Below, in pieces: positions 18,349-27,875 of a DNA stretch of 64,000 nucleotides. A program made the translations under genes and the position numbers. This DNA is from Bacteroidales bacterium (GTDB taxonomy: Bacteria; Bacteroidota; Bacteroidia; Bacteroidales; UBA932): positions 62,001-126,000 of the forward strand of contig JAFRXI010000037.1 of the NCBI GenBank assembly GCA_017437755.1, in the 5' to 3' direction. The notes under the pieces were generated by a model that searched no databases, was not told the origin of the DNA, and saw only the letters and a list, made by a program, of their open reading frames with translations. Positions within the stretch are counted from its first letter, which is position 1. Every line of letters begins with the position of its first letter.

Positions 18349-19205
18349 GAATATGTCACCTTATGCTGACGGCCGCAATGGCCGTCAGTTTTTCTATGGC
18401 CGCTTCTCCGCTTGCCTCGGCAAGGAAGGCGCCCCGTATCGTCAAGACCCAGCTGGTCGGCCGCCTCGGCGAATGGAAAGACTCCGCGATGGTTTTCAAG
18501 GGAGCGCCCCAGGGCTTTGCGGTGCACGGGAAGAATGCCGTCCTGGTGCGTGACCGGGGACAGGTCAACATACTGGACCTCAAGCAGAAGAAGGTGGTTG
18601 CCGTCTATTCCACCGCCTTGAAGAAGGCGCATTGCAACAATGCCGGCTTTGGACCGGCCAAATATTCCCGTGACTCTTTCCTCCCCCTTCTTTATGTAAC
18701 CGAATGCTACGGTGACAGAAGGTGCTTTGTACTGGATATAGACCGGGATTCGGCAAGGGTAGTTCAGGAGATATACTATCAGGATCCTGCCCAGAAAGGT
18801 CCCATGGACTGGTGCATCGACCCCCGGGGAGGCTTTATCTATGCCTACGGCGGACCACCCTCGGGCCGCTACCTGAAGAAATTCCCTATACCGGACCCCA
18901 AGGTTCCCGAGGTCCGCTATACTCCTGACGATGTCCTGGAAGTCGTGACTTTCACCGATGTGAGAATACCCCAGGGAAGCATGGTCAGGAAGGGTTATGC
19001 CTTCATCCCCGACGGCTGCCCTCCCTATCCCACCATCATGCATGTGGTGGATATGGGGACCGGAGAGAAGGTCCTGATGGAGGAACTGAAGGACCTTGAC
19101 GCCGAACCGGAAGGCATAGACATGAAGGGAAAATGGATTTATATGGCCTTTTTCTCCAAGTCAAAGGACATAAATACAAATATTTACCGTCTGAAAATCC
19201 GATAA
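18345..19205 (+). CDS. Secreted protein, beta-propeller-like, unassigned
   Basis: 286 residues with an N-terminal signal (LTAAMAVSFSMAASPLASA) and no lipobox. The body has repeated short beta-strand stretches with aromatic and Gly turns (LVRDRGQVNILDLKQKKVV, LYVTECYGDRRCFVLDID, WCIDPRGGFIYAYGG), a pattern of NHL/YncE-like six-bladed propellers of Bacteroidales, but no single family is clear to me. It overlaps the acyl-CoA synthetase gene by four bases and ends 26 bases before the promoter of the SusC operon. The propeller fold is inferred; the function is unknown. Confidence 0.7.
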   Translation: MRICHLMLTAAMAVSFSMAASPLASARKAPRIVKTQLVGRLGEWKDSAMVFKGAPQGFAVHGKNAVLVRDRGQVNILDLKQKKVVAVYSTALKKAHCNNAGFGPAKYSRDSFLPLLYVTECYGDRRCFVLDIDRDSARVVQEIYYQDPAQKGPMDWCIDPRGGFIYAYGGPPSGRYLKKFPIPDPKVPEVRYTPDDVLEVVTFTDVRIPQGSMVRKGYAFIPDGCPPYPTIMHVVDMGTGEKVLMEELKDLDAEPEGIDMKGKWIYMAFFSKSKDINTNIYRLKIR

Positions 19206-19231
19206 CCGCCGCGGGTTATTAAATTTTTTTA

Positions 19232-19239
19232 TATATTTG
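19232..19239 (+). promoter_or_regulatory. -7 element of the first SusC operon
   Basis: TATATTTG is a full TAnnTTTG match, 51 bases before the SusC ATG at 19291. The inferred transcript begins at the foot of the hairpin at 19241-19263. It supports ATG 19291 as the start and excludes the TTG at 19237. Confidence 0.65.
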
Positions 19240-19240
19240 A

Positions 19241-19267
19241 GGTCGTGGATTCTTTCCGCGACCTTTT
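19241..19267 (+). terminator. Hairpin with short T-run between promoter and SusC
   Basis: GGTCGTGGA (19241-19249) pairs with TCCGCGACC (19255-19263) over nine positions, one a G-T wobble, with a five-base loop, followed by TTTT. It could end the upstream operon. Because it starts one base after a good -7 box, it could also stand at the very 5' end of the SusC mRNA as a protective or attenuating stem. Confidence 0.6.
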
Positions 19268-19290
19268 ATGTATCAATTAATGTTTGTGTT

Positions 19291-22200
19291 ATGAGAAGAT
19301 GTGCTATTCTCGCACTGATCGGCATGCTCTTCGCCTTGCCCGTAATCCGGGCCCAGGAAACTGACAAGACCGTATCCGGTAAAGTCGTTGACGACAAGGG
19401 CGTGGAACTCGTGGGGGTGAACGTGATGGTCAAGGGAACCAACATCGGTGTCGCCACTGATGTCAATGGCCGTTATGTCCTGAAAATCAGGTCCTCCGTT
19501 GCCGATCCGGTGATTGTATTCTCGTTCCTGGGAATGCAGACGCAGGAGATCAAGCCTGCTGCGGCTACTGTTGACGTAGTCCTCAAGGAGGACCCTAACA
19601 GTATTGAGAATGCGGTTGTTACCGGTTATGCCACCATCCGGAAGGAGAGTTTTACCGGAACCGCCACCACGGTGAGCCGGGAGGAACTGCTCAAGGTCTC
19701 TCCCAACAATGTGATGAAATCCCTCAGCGTGTTTGACCCTTCCCTCAGGCTGGCGGTCAACAACGAGATGGGTTCCGACCCCAACACCATGCCGGAGTAC
19801 TATATCCGCGGCCGAAGCGGCGTGTCGGATATTACCCAGCTTGACCAGGTTACGGGGGCAGTGGACGAGTTTACGCTGAAGAACAACCCCAGTGCGCCGG
19901 TATTCATACTGGATGGTTTCGAGACCGACATCCAGACCATAGTGGACCTGGATCCCAACCGGATCGAGAGTGTCACCATCCTCAAGGATGCCGCCGCGAC
20001 GGCAATCTACGGTACGCGTGCAGCAAACGGGATCATCGTTATCGAGACAACGACTCCGGCCCCGGGCGCAATAAGGGTGAGCTACTCCGGAAACTATTCC
20101 CTCACTGCTCCGGACGTAAGCTCATACGACCTTATGAATTCTGCGGAAATACTTGAGGCTGAATATCTTGCCGGCCTGTTCTCGAGGGACCCCGAGTCCA
20201 GCAACTGGAATGCCCAGTACAACGCTGCCGGATATACCAACTTCCTGGATTACCAGAATGCCGTTGTGGCCGGCAGGAATACCGACTGGATTTCCAAGCC
20301 GCTGCGCAACGCCTTCAACCACAAGCACAACCTTTCAGTGGAAGGTGGAACCAACGAGCTCCGCTGGGGTGCCGAAGTCAACTATAACGACAACAGCGGT
20401 GTTATGAAGGGTTCGGACCGTACCACCTGGGGCGCCGCCCTCAAGATAGACTTCAACTACAAGGGCCTCCGCATTACCAACCGGTTCAGCTTCAGCCACA
20501 ATGACTCCCAGGATTCCCCTTACGGCGATTTCGAGGACTACTACACCATGAAGCCCTACCTCGACCCGGTGGACCATGAGACCGGAAAGTTCGAGAAGAT
20601 CTTCCGTGTGGTACGTTTCCAGCGCAAGTCTTCGGGAAGTATCGGAACCAACATCCAGAATCCCCTGTATGAGGCCACCCTGCGGTCTTTCAGCCGTTCC
20701 AAGTACACCTCGTTCAAGGATAACCTGGGACTCAACTGGAACATCACCCCGTTCCTGACCGCAAGGGCTTCCGTTTCGGCCGAATACAAGATTTCCGATA
20801 TCGACCGCTTTGTGGATCCGATGTCGGGAGCATTCGTGTCCCAGACCGACGCTTCCCTGCGTGGTACCTACCGTGACAACGACATACGCCAGATTTCATG
20901 GAACGCCAATGCCCAGTTATCGTATTTCCGTTCCTTTGGCGGGCACAACATCAACGCCACTGCCGGCTTCGAGGCCGCCCAGACCAATTCCACCTCGTTC
21001 GTGGCAAACTATACAGGTTTCCTGGACGGCGTGAGCCCTTCTCCCCAGAATGCCATCAGGATGGCTTCCAACCCTACCTATACCGACAGCCGGGCCCGCC
21101 GTGCCGGTCTGTTCGCACAGCTCAACTATTCCTATAAGGATATCTACCTGGTTGACCTGTCGGACCGTTACGAGGGATCTTCGGCCTTCGGCGCAAACAA
21201 CAGGATGGGTAACTTCTACTCTGCCGGACTCGGACTGAACATACATAACTACAAGGCGGTGAAGCAGCTCGGCTGGTTTGACATGCTCAAGCTGAAGGCC
21301 ACATACGGACAGACCGGTAAGGCCAACTTCAGCCCCTATCAGGCGCGTACCACTTATAACGTGATGTACGACATGGCTTATGTAGACCTCTACGGTATGA
21401 CGCTCAAGGCCCTTGGAAACGAGGACCTGAGGTGGGAAAAGGTCAACAAGATGGACGTGGGCTTCGAGCTTTCGGCATTCAGGAACCTCATCCACATTAC
21501 CTTTGATTTCTACAACGAGCTCACCGTAGACCAGGTCCAGTCCCTTGCCATCCCGCTCTCTGCCGGTTTTACCTCCTACAAGAGCAACATGGGTAAGATC
21601 CGCAACCGTGGAATCGATTTCAGGGTGAATCTGAGGGCTTACAGTTCAAAGGATTGGGATGTGTATCTCTTTGCCAACGGCAACCATAATACCAACCGCA
21701 TCGTGGAACTTGGCAGGGCACTTGAAGCCTACAACGCCAGGATCGACGCCCTGTTCAACAGCGAGAGAGACCCCATCAACACCAACGCCCAGGCAAAGGC
21801 CTTCGCAACTGCATTCACCAAGTATGAGGTGGGGAATTCGCTCACGGCCATCTACGGAATGAAGTCGCTCGGGATCGATCCCAATACCGGTAAGGAATTA
21901 TTCGAGAACAGGGACGGTACACTTACTTACGAATGGAACACGTTGCAGCAGCAGTGCCTCGGCGATACCGAACCCCTGCTGAACGGCTCGCTCGGCTTCA
22001 ATGTCCGCTGGAAGAGGCTCTCGATGTTCACGTCGTTCACTTACCGTTTCGGAGGCCAGGCCTACAACAACACCCTGCGCTACATAGAGAACGTCAACCT
22101 GGACCTTCACAGCGGCGACCGCCGTGTCCTTACCGACAGGTGGACCAAGCCGGGCGATGTGGCGGCCCTCAAGAGCATCGCCGACATGTCCCATATAACC

Positions 22201-22425
22201 CGCTCCACCTCAAGGTTTGTCCAGAACGACAATACCTTTACTTTCAACAGTATACAGATCCAGTATACCTTTGATCCCAAGCTTGTGAAGAAGGCCGGCC
22301 TCAGCGGGGCCAGGATAGCGGCCAGCACCTCCGACCTTCTCTATCTTTCCACCATCAGGCGCGAAAGGGGAACTTCCTATCCCTATTCCAGGACCTTCAA
22401 CCTCAGCGTCAACCTTACATTCTAA
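19291..22425 (+). CDS. SusC/RagA-family TonB-dependent outer-membrane transporter
   Basis: 1044 residues from ATG 19291. A signal peptide ending IRAQE is followed by a carboxypeptidase-regulatory-like domain (KTVSGKVVDDKG...GVATDVNGRYVL), a plug with the SusC-type VTILKDAAATAIYGTRAANGIIVIET motif split over ~residues 245-270, and a long beta-barrel ending in aromatic Phe (NLSVNLTF). It imports an oligomeric nutrient captured by its SusD partner, powered by TonB. SusD, DUF4843 and PKD-like genes follow in the same operon. That company, without glycoside hydrolases, hints at a peptide or host glycoprotein rather than a plant polysaccharide; this is inference. Confidence 0.97.
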   Translation: MRRCAILALIGMLFALPVIRAQETDKTVSGKVVDDKGVELVGVNVMVKGTNIGVATDVNGRYVLKIRSSVADPVIVFSFLGMQTQEIKPAAATVDVVLKEDPNSIENAVVTGYATIRKESFTGTATTVSREELLKVSPNNVMKSLSVFDPSLRLAVNNEMGSDPNTMPEYYIRGRSGVSDITQLDQVTGAVDEFTLKNNPSAPVFILDGFETDIQTIVDLDPNRIESVTILKDAAATAIYGTRAANGIIVIETTTPAPGAIRVSYSGNYSLTAPDVSSYDLMNSAEILEAEYLAGLFSRDPESSNWNAQYNAAGYTNFLDYQNAVVAGRNTDWISKPLRNAFNHKHNLSVEGGTNELRWGAEVNYNDNSGVMKGSDRTTWGAALKIDFNYKGLRITNRFSFSHNDSQDSPYGDFEDYYTMKPYLDPVDHETGKFEKIFRVVRFQRKSSGSIGTNIQNPLYEATLRSFSRSKYTSFKDNLGLNWNITPFLTARASVSAEYKISDIDRFVDPMSGAFVSQTDASLRGTYRDNDIRQISWNANAQLSYFRSFGGHNINATAGFEAAQTNSTSFVANYTGFLDGVSPSPQNAIRMASNPTYTDSRARRAGLFAQLNYSYKDIYLVDLSDRYEGSSAFGANNRMGNFYSAGLGLNIHNYKAVKQLGWFDMLKLKATYGQTGKANFSPYQARTTYNVMYDMAYVDLYGMTLKALGNEDLRWEKVNKMDVGFELSAFRNLIHITFDFYNELTVDQVQSLAIPLSAGFTSYKSNMGKIRNRGIDFRVNLRAYSSKDWDVYLFANGNHNTNRIVELGRALEAYNARIDALFNSERDPINTNAQAKAFATAFTKYEVGNSLTAIYGMKSLGIDPNTGKELFENRDGTLTYEWNTLQQQCLGDTEPLLNGSLGFNVRWKRLSMFTSFTYRFGGQAYNNTLRYIENVNLDLHSGDRRVLTDRWTKPGDVAALKSIADMSHITRSTSRFVQNDNTFTFNSIQIQYTFDPKLVKKAGLSGARIAASTSDLLYLSTIRRERGTSYPYSRTFNLSVNLTF

Positions 22426-22440
22426 AAAGGAGGAGAGATC

Positions 22441-23994
22441 ATGAAAAAGTACAATTACATATCAGTTATCGCGATACTTGTCCTGTTGACGGGCTCGGTG
22501 TCCTGCAGCAAGTGGCTCGATGTCCGTTCCAGCGACGAGATTATCGAGAGCGAGGCATTCAAGGAAACCGAGGGCTTCAGGACAGCCCTTATAGGCATTT
22601 ACCGGCAGGTCGCTTCTCCAGACCTTTGGGGAAGGGAACTTTCCTGGGGACTTACCAGCAACCTGGCCAACAATTTTGTCTATGCAAGTTCTGATCCGGC
22701 TTACCGTCCGGCGCTGAACGCCACGGCCGATCCGTATGTCAACTCTACCATCAGGGTCCATATCGATGCCGTCTGGGCAAAGGCATACAATACCATCGCC
22801 AATATCAACGAACTTCTGGACAAGATCGAGTCCAGGGACCCTTCGGAGTTCGAAGTCTCATTCGAGAAGGACGTCATCATGGGAGAAGCCAGGGGCTTGA
22901 GGGGCCTGCTGCATTTTACGCTGCTCAGCCTTTATCGCCCTGCGCCCGTGACCGGTTATAATGGCGAGGCTCTTCCTTATGTTACGACATATCCTGACTA
23001 TCAGCCTGTTACAAAGCAGTGGAACGAGTATGTGAAGCTGATGCTGGATGACATCAAGGAATCGGAGAAACTCCTTTACCATTATGACGTTGAAGAGGGC
23101 CGCAACGGTGCCGTTTTCCAGTTTGGTGCAAACAACATGCAGAACATGGATTACTACCTCTACCAGAATGCCGGAGCCTGGCGCAACGACGGGGCCGTCC
23201 GCGACAATGCGCACGACGCCTTCGGGTTCTTCGCCACCAGGGGATACCGTTACAACTGGTGGAGTGCCAACGCCCTTCTGGCAAGGGTCTACTCCTATCT
23301 GCGGGACTTTGACAATGCGGAGAAATATGCCGACGTCATCCTGGACAACTGGGTGAATGCCAATAACTTCTTCCTCGATACCTCCACCGCCGACCCTGCC
23401 GGCAATCCCAACTTGCTGGATGCCAAGCGCCGTCCCGAGCAACTGCTGGCCTTTTATAATAAGAATGTTTCGGCCAACTGGAAATCAGCTGCCTTGACAT
23501 CGTATTACAAGACCCAGAACCCTGCCACCCTTTATGACGACAAGAATGACTACCGTCTTACGCGCCTTCTTACGGCAGTTTCGGGAACCAATGTGTTTTC
23601 AAGGGTTTGGGAGCCTACGGCGGCCGGTTATTCCACCAATACCAACGTGGAGAAGCATTCCCGCAATCTCATTCCCGTGATCGAACTCCCCGAGATGTAC
23701 TTCATCAAGGCTGAATGCCTGGCCCAGAAGGGTAATATTGAAGATGCCCTCAAGGAGGTGAAGAAAGTACGCGACGCCCGCCAGTGCCTGGTGGTGAAGA
23801 CGGCTGCCGACCTGACCTCGTTCACAGACCAGCTTGTGCTTGAGGCAGAGAGGGAATTCTTTGCCAGGGGAACCGCTTTCCAGTTCCTCAAGAAACTCAA
23901 TTATCCCACCGTGTATAACGGGGCGGCCGTGCGCAAAACCCTGATCGATGGATGGTACGTGCTGCCGATTCCTGACGCCGAGACTAACTTTTAA
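22441..23994 (+). CDS. SusD/RagB-family nutrient-binding lipoprotein
   Basis: 517 residues, starting 15 bases after SusC. The signal ends TGSVSC, giving a lipidated Cys for anchoring on the outer face of the outer membrane. SusD features: KWLDVRSSDEIIESEAF at the mature N-terminus, TPR-like helices (LLHFTLLSLYRP, EMYFIKAECLAQKGN) and a C-terminal LVLEAEREFFARG motif. It forms the lid of the SusC barrel and binds the substrate. The pair is unambiguous; ligand identity cannot be inferred. Confidence 0.96.
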   Translation: MKKYNYISVIAILVLLTGSVSCSKWLDVRSSDEIIESEAFKETEGFRTALIGIYRQVASPDLWGRELSWGLTSNLANNFVYASSDPAYRPALNATADPYVNSTIRVHIDAVWAKAYNTIANINELLDKIESRDPSEFEVSFEKDVIMGEARGLRGLLHFTLLSLYRPAPVTGYNGEALPYVTTYPDYQPVTKQWNEYVKLMLDDIKESEKLLYHYDVEEGRNGAVFQFGANNMQNMDYYLYQNAGAWRNDGAVRDNAHDAFGFFATRGYRYNWWSANALLARVYSYLRDFDNAEKYADVILDNWVNANNFFLDTSTADPAGNPNLLDAKRRPEQLLAFYNKNVSANWKSAALTSYYKTQNPATLYDDKNDYRLTRLLTAVSGTNVFSRVWEPTAAGYSTNTNVEKHSRNLIPVIELPEMYFIKAECLAQKGNIEDALKEVKKVRDARQCLVVKTAADLTSFTDQLVLEAEREFFARGTAFQFLKKLNYPTVYNGAAVRKTLIDGWYVLPIPDAETNF

Positions 23995-24006
23995 AGATTA
24001 TTAGGC

Positions 24007-24753
24007 ATGAAAACACGATATATAATACTGATGGCATTGGCTGCAGCCATGGTTTTACCGTCCTGCCACAAGGAGGGGACCAAGGTGTATGACGGTGCGA
24101 TGACTGTGTATTTTTACAGCCCCAGCGTGAATTTTACCAACCTTAATTTCGGGAAGTATAATTCGTACGATGATTCCCTTGAGACTTCCTTCTTCCTCTT
24201 CCCCGGAATGCAGGAGGTGGATCTGGAAATGACGGTGGCGCGGACCGGTTTCTCCTCCGAGGATACCAGGTTCAAGGTATCGGTCGTCCCCGGGGAGACC
24301 ACGGCGGCCGCTTCCGACTATGCCCTTGCGGGAGAATTCGTTTTCCCCGGCGGAGCACAGACCGCCACTTTCCCGGTGACCATAAAATACTCTCCCAAGC
24401 TTGACTCCGAGGCCTTGCGGCTTGTCCTCCGCCTTGAGGAAAGTTCTGATTATCAGGTAATGTCGGCGGAAAGGAGCATGAAGGTGATCATATTCCACAA
24501 CGATGTCCTCAAACCCGCCTGGTGGACCGGAGTGGCATACGTTTCCAATGGATTCGGTGTATTTTCCAAAAAGAAATACGAACTCCTGATGATGATATCC
24601 GACAATTATCCTTTCGACGCCAGCACCCCTGCTGCGGTCATCCGGAACTACGCCCTCCTTTTCAGGCAGTACCTCAGGGAGCAGAAACTTGCCGGAAATA
24701 CCGTTTATGAGGATGATGGAAAGGAAATGGTAATCCCTGCGGGAGGTAACTGA
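24007..24753 (+). CDS. DUF4843-type lipoprotein
   Basis: 248 residues. The lipobox VLPSC precedes a mature protein of beta-rich segments (YDGAMTVYFYSPSVNF, FKVSVVPGETTAA, YVFPGG-like turns) typical of DUF4843, a family found almost only after SusC/SusD genes with a PKD-like neighbour. Probably a surface-exposed accessory binding protein of the uptake complex. A counterpart occurs at 58416-59297 in the second locus and shares the same position, though not obvious sequence identity. Twelve bases separate it from SusD and 16 from the next gene. Confidence 0.8.
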   Translation: MKTRYIILMALAAAMVLPSCHKEGTKVYDGAMTVYFYSPSVNFTNLNFGKYNSYDDSLETSFFLFPGMQEVDLEMTVARTGFSSEDTRFKVSVVPGETTAAASDYALAGEFVFPGGAQTATFPVTIKYSPKLDSEALRLVLRLEESSDYQVMSAERSMKVIIFHNDVLKPAWWTGVAYVSNGFGVFSKKKYELLMMISDNYPFDASTPAAVIRNYALLFRQYLREQKLAGNTVYEDDGKEMVIPAGGN

Positions 24754-24769
24754 TTAAATCTTGAACGAC

Positions 24770-26368
24770 ATGAAAAAGATATCCATACTGATAGCTTTGG
24801 CTGCCTTTGCCACAGCCGGGTGCATCAAGGACGGGTCCACGGAAGGAACGCCGCTTGCCCCCATCAAGATACAGGCCATGGACGGTTATACGTTCGTGAT
24901 CGGTGAGCCCTCCACTTTCACTCCGGAAATCGAGTGGAACGGGGAGAAGGAATCGGATTACACCTTCAGCTGGAGGCTCAACGGACTCGACGAGATAAGC
25001 ACCGAAAAGGTCCTCAATTACACCTTCCCCGAGGCCGGAACCCAGTATCTGAACCTGACCATAACGAACAAGGGCAACGGGATTACCTACAACCAGGATT
25101 ACGAGATTTCGGTGAACTCGCCTTTCGCCCTGGGTTGGGCCATACTGTCCAAGGGGGCCGGGAATGTGTCGCAGCTCAGTTTTGTCCATATGGAGTCATT
25201 CAAGCTCTATCCGGACATCTACGCTTCAATGCATTCTGACAAACCCCTCGGAAAGGGCCCCGTGGCCATTGCAAGCCATTCCGTCGCCAAGGCCGACGAG
25301 ATATGCGTCATGCAGGATGAGGGAGGCTGGGTTGAACTGGACGGCTCCAACTTTGCCATAGTGAGTTCCGTTGAAAAGGAGTTCATAGACGGCAGGTATC
25401 CCGATGAGGATGGCGGATTCGCTCCCGCCTCGGTCCATTTCACCCAGAGGGGGGCCGAGTTCGTAATCTCCCGCAGCGGCAAGGTTTATGACAGGGTAAC
25501 CGCCAATCCCACAACAGCTTCCACCCTCATGAACGCCTACTATTATGCCAGCGTGCCATGGTTCTACAAGGGCTATGCAGAGCCCACCAAGTTCACCTAT
25601 TCCACGCTGTGGCCCGGACAGTATTGCATACCCCTGTTCGACGATGCCAACAAGCGCTGGGTGCCTTTCGGGGTCACTTACAGCTCCCCCAGGAATATCC
25701 AGGGCATGGTATGGGGAGGGACAAAACCTTCGGCCGACTTTGATTACATTGCAGGCATGGCCTCCGACGTGAATATCGTGTATGCCGAGACCACGGGTGA
25801 TACCGGTGCCAAGTTCACGCTCTTCTCCATCTTTGAAAAGGATGGCAAGCTGTATGCCGACAAGGCCCTGTGGACTTCGCCCACAAGCGCTGGAAATGTA
25901 TCGCTTTCCGGTTATGAGCAGAAGGAACTCCCGGAAGGTTACGAGCTTTCCGCCTCCACTCCTTTCTGGTTGATGAGGACATATTCAACAGGGGAATACA
26001 GCACCGATCCGTTCCTGCTCTTCGGCCAGGGAAGCAAGCTCTACTTCTATCATTTCCCCACCGGGGCCGTGTCGCTTGTGAGGGATTTCAGCAAGGGCAA
26101 GACTGCATGCGGAGGTAATGTGGTTTCCTTCCAGCAGAACGGCAATGCCAAGCAGGTGGGCGTGCTCACCTCCGACGGTCACTTCTACGTGCTGTCATTC
26201 TCCAAGAATGACGCCATGGGCCTGATCCAGAACAATATAGATCCCGAGGATCCCGACAACAACAAGCTTGAGCTTGCCCATGTGTCCGGAATCCCCGGTG
26301 ATCCTGTCCAGGTTATCTTCAAGTACGGGAAGGCCGCCAACTGGCAGCAGTCCAAGATCGACTACTAG
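24770..26368 (+). CDS. PKD-like surface lipoprotein
   Basis: 532 residues from ATG 24770 (an upstream TTG at 24761 would add three residues before a normal signal). The lipobox ATAGC gives a lipoprotein. An N-terminal PKD-like Ig fold (YTFSWRLNGLDEI...YTFPEAGTQYLNLTIT) is followed by NSPFALGWAILSKGAGN and a ~380-residue propeller-like region. The paralog at 56932-58419 has the same plan ([29 protein letters not shown]). It is the last gene of the operon; its TAG shares CTAG with the stop of the convergent trpB2. Probably an extracellular ligand-binding accessory protein. Confidence 0.82.
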   Translation: MKKISILIALAAFATAGCIKDGSTEGTPLAPIKIQAMDGYTFVIGEPSTFTPEIEWNGEKESDYTFSWRLNGLDEISTEKVLNYTFPEAGTQYLNLTITNKGNGITYNQDYEISVNSPFALGWAILSKGAGNVSQLSFVHMESFKLYPDIYASMHSDKPLGKGPVAIASHSVAKADEICVMQDEGGWVELDGSNFAIVSSVEKEFIDGRYPDEDGGFAPASVHFTQRGAEFVISRSGKVYDRVTANPTTASTLMNAYYYASVPWFYKGYAEPTKFTYSTLWPGQYCIPLFDDANKRWVPFGVTYSSPRNIQGMVWGGTKPSADFDYIAGMASDVNIVYAETTGDTGAKFTLFSIFEKDGKLYADKALWTSPTSAGNVSLSGYEQKELPEGYELSASTPFWLMRTYSTGEYSTDPFLLFGQGSKLYFYHFPTGAVSLVRDFSKGKTACGGNVVSFQQNGNAKQVGVLTSDGHFYVLSFSKNDAMGLIQNNIDPEDPDNNKLELAHVSGIPGDPVQVIFKYGKAANWQQSKIDY

Positions 26369-27726
26369 TTGAGTGCGTCTGCGTCCTTGATGAACCGGGC
26401 GATATCCTCGTCGGACACAGTGTAGTCCTGGAGGTTGCCCTCAAGATACTGGTCGTAGGCGCTCATATCCACGAATCCGTGACCGGAGAGGTTGAAGAGA
26501 ATGGTCTTCGCCTCTCCGGTTTCCTTGCACCTGAGGGCCTCGCGGACGGTGGCAGCGATGGCGTGGCAGGATTCCGGAGCGGGGATTATGCCCTCGGTGC
26601 GGGCAAACAGGACGCCCGCCTTGAAGCTCTCATTCTGCTGGATGTCAACTGCTTCCATGAATCCGTCCTTGAGAAGCTGTGACATGATCACGCCAGCCCC
26701 GTGATAGCGGAGGCCTCCGGCGTGGATGTTTGCGGGTTTGAAGCCGTGACCCAGGGTGTACATGGGGAGGAGCGGAGTGAGTCCTGCCTCGTCGCCAAAG
26801 TCGTATTCGAATTTTCCCCTGGTGAGCTTGGGGCAGGCCGAGGGTTCGGCGGCTATGAAGCGGGTCTTCTTCCCCTCCTGGATATTGTGCCTCATGAAGG
26901 GATAGGCGATGCCGCTGAAGTTGGAACCTCCTCCGAAACAGGCGATTACGATGTCGGGATATTCGCCGGCGAGTTCCATCTGTTTTTCGGCTTCAAGGCC
27001 GATGACTGTCTGGTGGAGACACACGTGGTTGAGAACCGAGCCCAGGGTGTAACGGCATCCCGGTGTGGTGACCGCAAGTTCGATGGCCTCCGAGATGGCG
27101 CAGCCCAGGGAGCCGTTGTCGTTGGGGTTGGCGGTGATTATATCCTTGCCGGCCCTTGTGGACATGGAAGGGGAGGGGGTGATGGCGGCACCGAAGGTCT
27201 GCATTATGGAGCGCCGGTAGGGCTTCTGGTTGTAGCTTATCTTCACCATGTAAACGGCGCACTCCAGGCCGAACTTCTTTGCGGCGTAGGAGAGGGCACC
27301 GCCCCACTGGCCGGCTCCGGTCTCGGTGGTTATGTTGGTGATTCCCTGCTGCTTGGCATAGTAGGCCTGGGCCAGGGCGGAATTCAGTTTATGGCTGCCG
27401 GCAGGGCTTACGCTCTCGTTCTTGAAGTAGATGTGGGCGGGGGTGCCAAGGGCTTCCTCCAGTTCATAGGCCCTCACCAGCGGGGTGCAGCGATAGTAGG
27501 AATACTGCTCCCTCACCGGCTCCGGTATGGGGATCCATTCATGCTCCCTGTCGAGTTCCTGGTTGGCGCACTCCTCGCAGAAGACCGGATAGAGGTCCTT
27601 GGGGGCGAGCGGTTCACGGGTGGCCGGATTCAGGATGGGAAGCGGCTTGTTGGGCATGATGGCCTGGATGTTGAACCATGCCGTGGGAATTTCGCTCTCT
27701 GGGAGCATGAATTTTTTCTGTCTCAT
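26365..27726 (-). CDS. trpB: Tryptophan synthase beta-like enzyme (TrpB2)
   Basis: 453 residues from ATG 27726. Fold-type II PLP enzyme: the PLP lysine lies in GSHKLNSALAQAYYA, the phosphate cup is CFGGGSNFSG, and TETGAGQWGGALSYAA matches the TrpB COMM region. The long N-terminal part (IPTAWFNIQAIMPNKPLP...LYPVFCEECANQE) and the length above 430 identify the TrpB2 subfamily, which works without a TrpA partner. No other trp gene is near, so it probably makes tryptophan from serine and free indole. A Trp-rich leader peptide and a terminator precede it, so its expression is likely controlled by tryptophan supply. Confidence 0.93.
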   Translation of the reverse strand: MRQKKFMLPESEIPTAWFNIQAIMPNKPLPILNPATREPLAPKDLYPVFCEECANQELDREHEWIPIPEPVREQYSYYRCTPLVRAYELEEALGTPAHIYFKNESVSPAGSHKLNSALAQAYYAKQQGITNITTETGAGQWGGALSYAAKKFGLECAVYMVKISYNQKPYRRSIMQTFGAAITPSPSMSTRAGKDIITANPNDNGSLGCAISEAIELAVTTPGCRYTLGSVLNHVCLHQTVIGLEAEKQMELAGEYPDIVIACFGGGSNFSGIAYPFMRHNIQEGKKTRFIAAEPSACPKLTRGKFEYDFGDEAGLTPLLPMYTLGHGFKPANIHAGGLRYHGAGVIMSQLLKDGFMEAVDIQQNESFKAGVLFARTEGIIPAPESCHAIAATVREALRCKETGEAKTILFNLSGHGFVDMSAYDQYLEGNLQDYTVSDEDIARFIKDADALN

Positions 27727-27749
27727 AATATTGATTGTTAGGTGATTAC

Positions 27750-27785
27750 AAAAAAAACTGCGCGAAGGGTAAGTCTTCGCGCAGC
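27750..27785 (-). terminator. Intrinsic terminator in the trpB2 leader (attenuator)
   Basis: On the minus strand CTGCGCGAAG (27784-27775) pairs perfectly with CTTCGCGCAG (27767-27758) around a seven-base loop and is followed by eight Ts (27757-27750). It lies 24 bases before the trpB2 ATG and 29 bases after the leader-peptide stop, so it would stop transcripts before the gene. GCTGCGC of its 5' arm (27785-27779) can instead pair with GCGCAGC (27838-27832) overlapping the Trp codons. Confidence 0.9.
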
Positions 27786-27813
27786 GTATCGGATGCATAT
27801 ACGGCGGGGCGGC

Positions 27814-27867
27814 TTACCACTTTGAGTGAAAGCTGCGCCACCAGAATATGTTCACGTTCATTGTCAT
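27814..27867 (-). CDS. Trp-rich leader peptide of trpB2
   Basis: A 17-residue ORF, MTMNVNIFWWRSFHSKW, with a second possible ATG at 27861. Three of its residues are Trp: two tandem UGG codons in the middle and one directly before the UAA stop. Rare Trp at this density, placed between a promoter and a terminator ahead of a tryptophan synthase gene, is the hallmark of a ribosome-mediated attenuator. The UGG just before the stop also resembles tryptophan-sensing arrest peptides. The exact switching scheme is not resolved: a ribosome waiting at the tandem Trp codons would cover the only obvious antiterminator segment, whereas one waiting at the last Trp would leave most of it free. Confidence 0.85.
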   Translation of the reverse strand: MTMNVNIFWWRSFHSKW

Positions 27868-27875
27868 GTCTTTTG

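Noticed and set aside
26365-27726. Classical TrpB of a TrpAB complex
   Set aside because: Length, the N-terminal extension and the lack of trpA or other trp genes fit TrpB2 better.
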